Shown here: positions 59,883 to 64,000 of the stretch, piece by piece
How the letters are laid out: each line of letters starts with the position of its first letter
How positions within the stretch are numbered: position 1 is the stretch's first letter
DNA from: Desulfobacteraceae bacterium
GTDB lineage: Bacteria; Desulfobacterota; Desulfobacteria; Desulfobacterales; Desulfobacteraceae
Assembly (NCBI GenBank): GCA_004796375.1
Contig: QZLA01000384.1
Coordinates: 43,131 to 107,130, forward strand
DNA length: 64,000 bases
Direction: 5' to 3'
The notes under the pieces: generated by a model
Seen by the model: only the letters and a program-made list of their open reading frames with translations
Told to the model about the DNA's origin: nothing
Database searches by the model: none
Program-made: the position numbers and the translations under genes

Positions 59883-61805
59883 TTAAAACTTAAACGTTCC
59901 GACCAGCCGATTGAGCTGGTTGGCATATTCGGTGAGGGAGGCAGCACTTTGGTCAATCGTGGTGCTGTTTTCAGATACGTCCTGTGCTGACCGGGTGACA
60001 GAGGTGATTTGTTGTGCAATTTCAGAAACGGCAGAATTACTCTGGGTGATGTTGACATTGATCTCACCGATGCCCGTGGATACCTGGGAGATGTTCGTGG
60101 AGATCTCCGAGGTGGTGGCTGACTGCTCCTCGACCGCCGAAGCAATCACGGCAACGATTTCATTCACCTCATTGACCACCCGGCTGATCTGCCCGATGAC
60201 CTCAACCGTGGTCTGAGTGGTGGACTGGATCGAGTCAACCTTGGTTTTGATTTCGCCTGAGGCGTTGGCGGTCTGACTGGCCAGATCCTTGATCTCATTG
60301 GCTACAACGGCAAACCCCTTGCCGGCCTCACCGGCCCTTGCCGCCTCAATGGTGGCATTTAGCGCAAGAAGGTTAACCTGTCCGGAAATATCGGTGATGG
60401 TTTCAACCACGTTGCCGATCTCTGCCGCGGCGTTACCCAGTGCTTCAACCTGTTGGGACGCATCCTTTGAGTGGGAAACCGCGGTTTCCGTGATATCTTT
60501 TGCCGCGGCCGTATTCCCGGCGATTTCATTGATGGTAGTGCTCATCTCATCCGAGGCATTGTTGATGCTGCCAACATTGGCAGATGCCTGATCCATGGTT
60601 GACGCCACGGTGTTCATGTTCATGCTCAACTGTTCGGAGGCGGCAGCCACGGCATTGGATTGTTCGGATGTTTCATCTGAAGTGGCTGACATGCTTTCAG
60701 CAATGGTTTTCAGTTCAGTGGCCGACGAGTTCAGGTGGCCCGCGTTTTGTGATACCTCCTGGATCAGCTCCTGGACCCGCTGGATAAAGAGATTGAAATT
60801 ATTGGCCAGTGCCCCGGTCTCATCCTTGCTGCCCACCTCAAGTCGACGGGTGAGATCACCTTCGCCCTCGGCAATGTCCTTGAGCTCAAATGCTACACTC
60901 TTGATCGGTCTGACAATGGCCATGATGGACATGGCGCCGGCCAGGACACCGATAACGGCGGCAATCAGCAGTGCGGTCATGATAATAATGTTGGACAGTT
61001 TTCTGACCCGGTTCATTTTGTCAAACGAGATATCCCGGATACGATCCAGGTTGGCGGCGACCGCATCCCTTGCCTGGAGCATTTTTTCGCTGATTTGGGA
61101 CTGAAGCGTCACTTCCTGGTGGTACTGTTCTAAAAGTGGATAAATTTTAATAAACTCCGCATTCATCTCATCAAATGTCTTTTTCATGTAGGCATTTCCG
61201 GCGGACCGGTCCTTCCATTCACCCATGGTCTCTTGAAATGCCTGGTGATGGGCGAGAATACTTTCCCACTTTTTCTGTGTGTTCCGTTGAAAATAGCCTT
61301 CACAGTCGGATTGGAGAATCGTGCTTGCGGATTTGATATTATCCTGGAACTGAGACTTTTCAATGATGACATTGAACAGCGCCGCTAAAGACTGGCCGAT
61401 CTCGGTTTTATTGAGCTCTGAAGAATCGAATTGTTTGAAGTTTTCCTGGAACTGGCTGATGTCTTTGGCGGTTCGGGTTAAAATGTCGATGATCTCTTCG
61501 GGCAGTCCCTTTTGACCGGATATGGCCTGGATCTCTTTGCTGCAGTCACCCAGGAAGGCATGGGCCTGTTCTAAGGCTTTGGCCTGAACGTCCCTGCCCT
61601 CACTATGGTTGTTTAAAAGATAGAGACTGTTTTGCTGCACGGCTTGGGTAAACCGGCTGTTGACCCGGTCGATCCCCTTAGACAGATCGGTTTCCCTCAA
61701 GACATTGTTCAAGGAAATGAAGCCGGACAGTCCCACAATGAGGGTTAAAACGATAACTGTAGCGAATCCGGTACCAATCTTGACGCCGATGCTGGCATTT
61801 TTCAT
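59883..61805 (-). CDS. Methyl-accepting chemotaxis protein
   Basis: A 640-residue transducer. TM1 is at about residues 11-31 and the periplasmic sensing domain at about 35-270 (four-helix-type). TM2 is at about 278-300, followed by HAMP ([24 protein letters not shown]) and the signalling domain with the hairpin tip [29 protein letters not shown]. There is no CheR-tethering pentapeptide. The start follows AAGGAGAG. It is transcribed away from the selenoprotein candidate. Ligand unknown. Confidence 0.95.
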   Translation of the reverse strand: MKNASIGVKIGTGFATVIVLTLIVGLSGFISLNNVLRETDLSKGIDRVNSRFTQAVQQNSLYLLNNHSEGRDVQAKALEQAHAFLGDCSKEIQAISGQKGLPEEIIDILTRTAKDISQFQENFKQFDSSELNKTEIGQSLAALFNVIIEKSQFQDNIKSASTILQSDCEGYFQRNTQKKWESILAHHQAFQETMGEWKDRSAGNAYMKKTFDEMNAEFIKIYPLLEQYHQEVTLQSQISEKMLQARDAVAANLDRIRDISFDKMNRVRKLSNIIIMTALLIAAVIGVLAGAMSIMAIVRPIKSVAFELKDIAEGEGDLTRRLEVGSKDETGALANNFNLFIQRVQELIQEVSQNAGHLNSSATELKTIAESMSATSDETSEQSNAVAAASEQLSMNMNTVASTMDQASANVGSINNASDEMSTTINEIAGNTAAAKDITETAVSHSKDASQQVEALGNAAAEIGNVVETITDISGQVNLLALNATIEAARAGEAGKGFAVVANEIKDLASQTANASGEIKTKVDSIQSTTQTTVEVIGQISRVVNEVNEIVAVIASAVEEQSATTSEISTNISQVSTGIGEINVNITQSNSAVSEIAQQITSVTRSAQDVSENSTTIDQSAASLTEYANQLNRLVGTFKF

Positions 61806-61999
61806 ATGTCTCTCCTTTCAGTTTCTTAATATGTAATGTATCAGATCAAGGCGTTAATATACCAGCGCATGTGCGGATTGTCACCACCTTAATTCACACA
61901 CCCGGGTTTCTGGTGCAGGATTTTGCAGATAGATTGACGGGAACCCTGGGGATAGCGTATGATATACCCTTTTGACCAGGGACTGAAACCGGAGGATCC

Positions 62000-62662
62000 A
62001 TGAAATCAAACGCTTTAAAGCGGGGACTGATCATTGGCATTTTGGTGCTGCTCGTTTGTTCCAGGGCATCTGCAGCACCCATAACCGTTCAATTTTATAT
62101 TCCCGACTGGTTCTGAACAACCCAAAGCCGTATAGGGTCTATACTGCAAAATCAGCAAGGGGTAACCGGATATACCATCAATCCATCATTGAGAACCGTT
62201 GATATTGGATTGGAACTTGATACGGTCACGCCCATGACCATTAATCAGCAGTTCCGCGTCTACAGCATATACGCAAAATATGTCAATATTGATCCGGCAT
62301 CCCTGAAAACACTGATGGATGCCTCCACAAACCTGTTCATTTCCGACGTTAGGGAGAGGGACGAATACTGCTCAGGTCATATTCCCGGGGCAATACGCCT
62401 GTCCTGGAATTCCGGGCAATTCGCAGCTCAGTATGACAGTATCCTGCCGGATAGCGGCAATATCGTCCTGGCATGCCGGACCGGGAACCGAAGCCTTGAA
62501 GCCTTGAACCATTTGTGGAATATGCAGTTCTGGGCAGGTCATGACGAGATGGTCCTTTACAATCTTACCGGCGGCATGCAGGGGACCGGCGGATGGTCCT
62601 ATGCCGTGGATATCTGCCGCTCTGTGAGTCCTGGGATCAATCTCCTGCTGATGGACCCGTAA
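62000..62662 (+). CDS. Exported rhodanese-domain protein with in-frame UGA (probable selenocysteine at residue 39)
   Basis: A signal-peptide start (ATG 62000 after GGAGG; hydrophobic residues 9-19, SRASA cleavage region) is followed in the same frame by TGA at 62114 and then by 181 more sense codons to 62662. The region after TGA (TTQSRIGSILQNQQGVTGYT) looks like a small ferredoxin-like or metal-binding fold, with the UGA where a first active-site cysteine would sit. The C-terminal half is a rhodanese with FISDVRERDEYCSGHIPGAI and the catalytic-type Cys159 in LACRTGNRS. A SECIS-like hairpin begins right after the UGA (see next feature). The alternative is a nonsense mutation. If UGA encodes Sec the product has 220 residues. 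Confidence 0.75.
62114..62146 (+). promoter_or_regulatory. Bacterial SECIS-like element downstream of UGA
   Basis: UGA at 62114-62116, then 19 nt to a hairpin with stem GTATAG/CTATAC (62130-62135 and 62139-62144) and apical GGTCT. The E. coli fdhF SECIS has 18 nt between UGA and a GGUCU apical loop. The spacing and loop therefore match the SelB-recognised element almost exactly. Confidence 0.72.
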
Positions 62663-62670
62663 GTGATGGG

Positions 62671-63999
62671 TCACTCGTTCAAAAGGAGTATGGTTCCGGG
62701 AAGTGTGACATTCAACGGGGTCCCGGACGCTCCGGAGATATCAAGGGTAATCCGGGAAGGCTCAAGCCCGGATGACATGGCCTCGCATACAATGGGACCG
62801 GTCTGGAAGCCGAAGTGATCCACGGTAAACTGTGCATGGCCGTTGACCGCATGAACCGCCCCCGGGTTTACCCGTGCGCGGCCCTCCACCACTGACAGGG
62901 TGATCTCGTTGGCCGCATCCCTGATACGTGAGCGGGTGCCGTGATACTTATCCGTGACATAGGCATGAATGATCGCTCGCCCCCCTGCCGGGATGTGTGG
63001 GTGAGGGGTCCTGAGTACAATGGTCTTTGCAGAGGTGCTCTGGGCAAACGCTAGGGCATAGGCATTTCCAGCCTGATCCTGCCGGTATTCATGCACATTC
63101 ATGGCTGCCTGGGCATGTCCCTGGGAGATAAAGGTGGCATAGGCGGGATACCCGTTGGCATCTGGCAGGGACGTGCTGCCGATACGGTTCCAGATCTGGG
63201 TGTCCGGGCTGGCAAACACCTCAAGCCGGCCGGCAGCCCAGTAGTACTGCCCGTCTGCAAACCAGAAAAACCGAAGGTCTCCTGATGGCCGGGTACCTGA
63301 AACCGTGTTCCAGCGGGTGCCGTCCCAGTTGTAAATGGTATCATTGTGAACCGTGGACGGGTGTCCCTGATCATTCACCGCCACCACCGGTATGTAACCG
63401 ACATCCTTAGCGGCCGGCGGGACCGGGGATTGATAGGGCCGGGCCGCATCGGTCTCCATCTCCGCACGTGAAACCACCTCGCCAAGGTCGGTGTGCGCGG
63501 CATCATACCACCGGCCGGTATCGGGCCTGAAATACACCACAAAGATATCCGAGTGATAGATGTTGTGGTAGGCGATGCCATAGGCGTCACCCGTGTCCCA
63601 ATCCATGGGACTGCTGGGGAACACATGGGTGTCATCGGCAGAATCAATGCCGCTGTGGGTGCCCTTGGTCACATTGTACAGCCACCGGTAGGTGAAATTG
63701 CTGCCGCTGCCCCAATCTGCTGTATGGTCATATAGAAAGCCCGAATTCATCGAGCCCCTATGGGTGCCCTGGTACTGAAATCCGGATGAAGCGGTAAAGG
63801 CAAACCACCATCTTTCGGGCTCATTGTCCTGCATAGGCTCCTGGGTCGTGTATCCAACGTACATTTCACACATACCGTAGGGGTCGTCCAGCTCCCGCTG
63901 CAGGCACAGCACGGGATCGGACCATGTGGTTCCGCTGTCCTCGGACTTGACATAGTAATACCATCGTTTGTGGGCGGCATTGCTGTCCGGCTTGTGAAT
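62671..63999 (-). CDS. BNR-like repeat protein, 5' end outside window
   Basis: At least 443 residues; the frame is open to the window edge, so the N-terminus and any signal peptide are missing. The visible part begins with KRWYYYVKSEDSGTTWSDPV (an Asp-box-like SxDxGxTW) and is rich in W, Y and D. It includes RWWFAFTASSGFQYQ and FFWFADGQYYWAAGRLEVFASPD, typical of the BNR_4 beta-propeller family. The C-terminus is a beta-sandwich-like domain (residues about 290-440 of the visible part). It is probably a secreted carbohydrate-binding or sialidase-like protein. It converges with the selenoprotein gene 8 bp away. Confidence 0.8.
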   Translation of the reverse strand: MHKPDSNAAHKRWYYYVKSEDSGTTWSDPVLCLQRELDDPYGMCEMYVGYTTQEPMQDNEPERWWFAFTASSGFQYQGTHRGSMNSGFLYDHTADWGSGSNFTYRWLYNVTKGTHSGIDSADDTHVFPSSPMDWDTGDAYGIAYHNIYHSDIFVVYFRPDTGRWYDAAHTDLGEVVSRAEMETDAARPYQSPVPPAAKDVGYIPVVAVNDQGHPSTVHNDTIYNWDGTRWNTVSGTRPSGDLRFFWFADGQYYWAAGRLEVFASPDTQIWNRIGSTSLPDANGYPAYATFISQGHAQAAMNVHEYRQDQAGNAYALAFAQSTSAKTIVLRTPHPHIPAGGRAIIHAYVTDKYHGTRSRIRDAANEITLSVVEGRARVNPGAVHAVNGHAQFTVDHFGFQTGPIVCEAMSSGLEPSRITLDISGASGTPLNVTLPGTILLLNE

Positions 64000-64000
64000 A

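Noticed and set aside
62189..62662. Short rhodanese gene starting at ATG 62189
   Set aside because: There is no ribosome-binding site there. The upstream frame with signal peptide and GGAGG start reads through the UGA into it, so it is treated as part of the selenoprotein gene.
1..64000. CRISPR arrays, tRNA or rRNA genes, insertion sequences
   Set aside because: I looked for regularly spaced repeats, cloverleaf signatures and transposase motifs and saw none.

Overview
The window looks like the chromosome of an anaerobic, sulfate-reducing Desulfobacterota bacterium, most likely a Desulfobacterales relative. The evidence is metabolic. It has a glutaryl-CoA dehydrogenase of the non-decarboxylating type beside glutaconyl-CoA decarboxylase subunits. 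It has a MetF/MetV/HdrA/MvhD methylene-tetrahydrofolate reductase module of the Wood-Ljungdahl type, a rubrerythrin-like ferritin, and an apparent UGA-encoded selenoprotein. No rRNA, tRNA, CRISPR array, transposase or phage gene was recognised.

Layout. 0-9.5 kb: the 3' part of priA, a PilZ protein, a GAF/sigma-54 activator, prmA, an exported molybdopterin-fold protein with a histidine kinase, a second PrmA-like methyltransferase and a D-cysteine desulfhydrase. 9.5-24 kb: a long minus-strand run of small-molecule enzymes (five GNAT proteins, PhzF, nitrilase, threonine dehydratase, VOC protein, AraC/GyrI regulator, Ogt, RidA, flavin reductase), a frameshifted ankyrin gene and two envelope proteins. 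24-26.4 kb: an AT-richer patch with three attC-like sites and cassette-sized genes but no integrase, that is, a CALIN-like remnant. 26.9-35.6 kb: UspA, a hydroxyacid dehydrogenase and a divergent glutarate/glutaconate regulon (CoA-transferase, IclR regulator, acyl-CoA dehydrogenase on minus; biotin carrier, GcdA, crotonase on plus). Paired promoters and repeated operators lie between the two arms. 35.8-38 kb: two exported proteins of unknown function. 38.2-44.3 kb: metF-like, double-length hdrA, mvhD, metV and metF, followed to 48.9 kb by a response regulator, an ACT-like protein and two sensor kinases. 49-53 kb: an MFS exporter, a candidate minus-strand sRNA, and a divergent thymidylate-synthase-like protein with an MBL hydrolase and a ModE-type regulator. 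53-62 kb: a DUF2087-like regulator, a ferredoxin protein, a GntR regulator with a 24-bp palindromic operator, radical SAM protein, old yellow enzyme, VOC, TraB/GumN, BLUF photoreceptor and chemotaxis receptor. 62-64 kb: a rhodanese-domain gene interrupted by an in-frame TGA followed by an E. coli fdhF-like SECIS hairpin, and a BNR-like exported protein that runs off the window.

How the parts work together. Dicarboxylates would be activated by the CoA-transferase and oxidised to glutaconyl-CoA without losing CO2. They would then be decarboxylated to crotonyl-CoA by a biotin enzyme whose membrane subunit is not in this window, and hydrated by the crotonase. Acetyl units could be oxidised or made through the methyl branch, where HdrA/MvhD would link methylene-THF reductase to ferredoxin/NADH electron exchange.

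The most noteworthy observations are the UGA/SECIS selenoprotein, the integrase-less attC cluster, the candidate sRNA with a C-rich linker, and the symmetric IclR-type operator pair.
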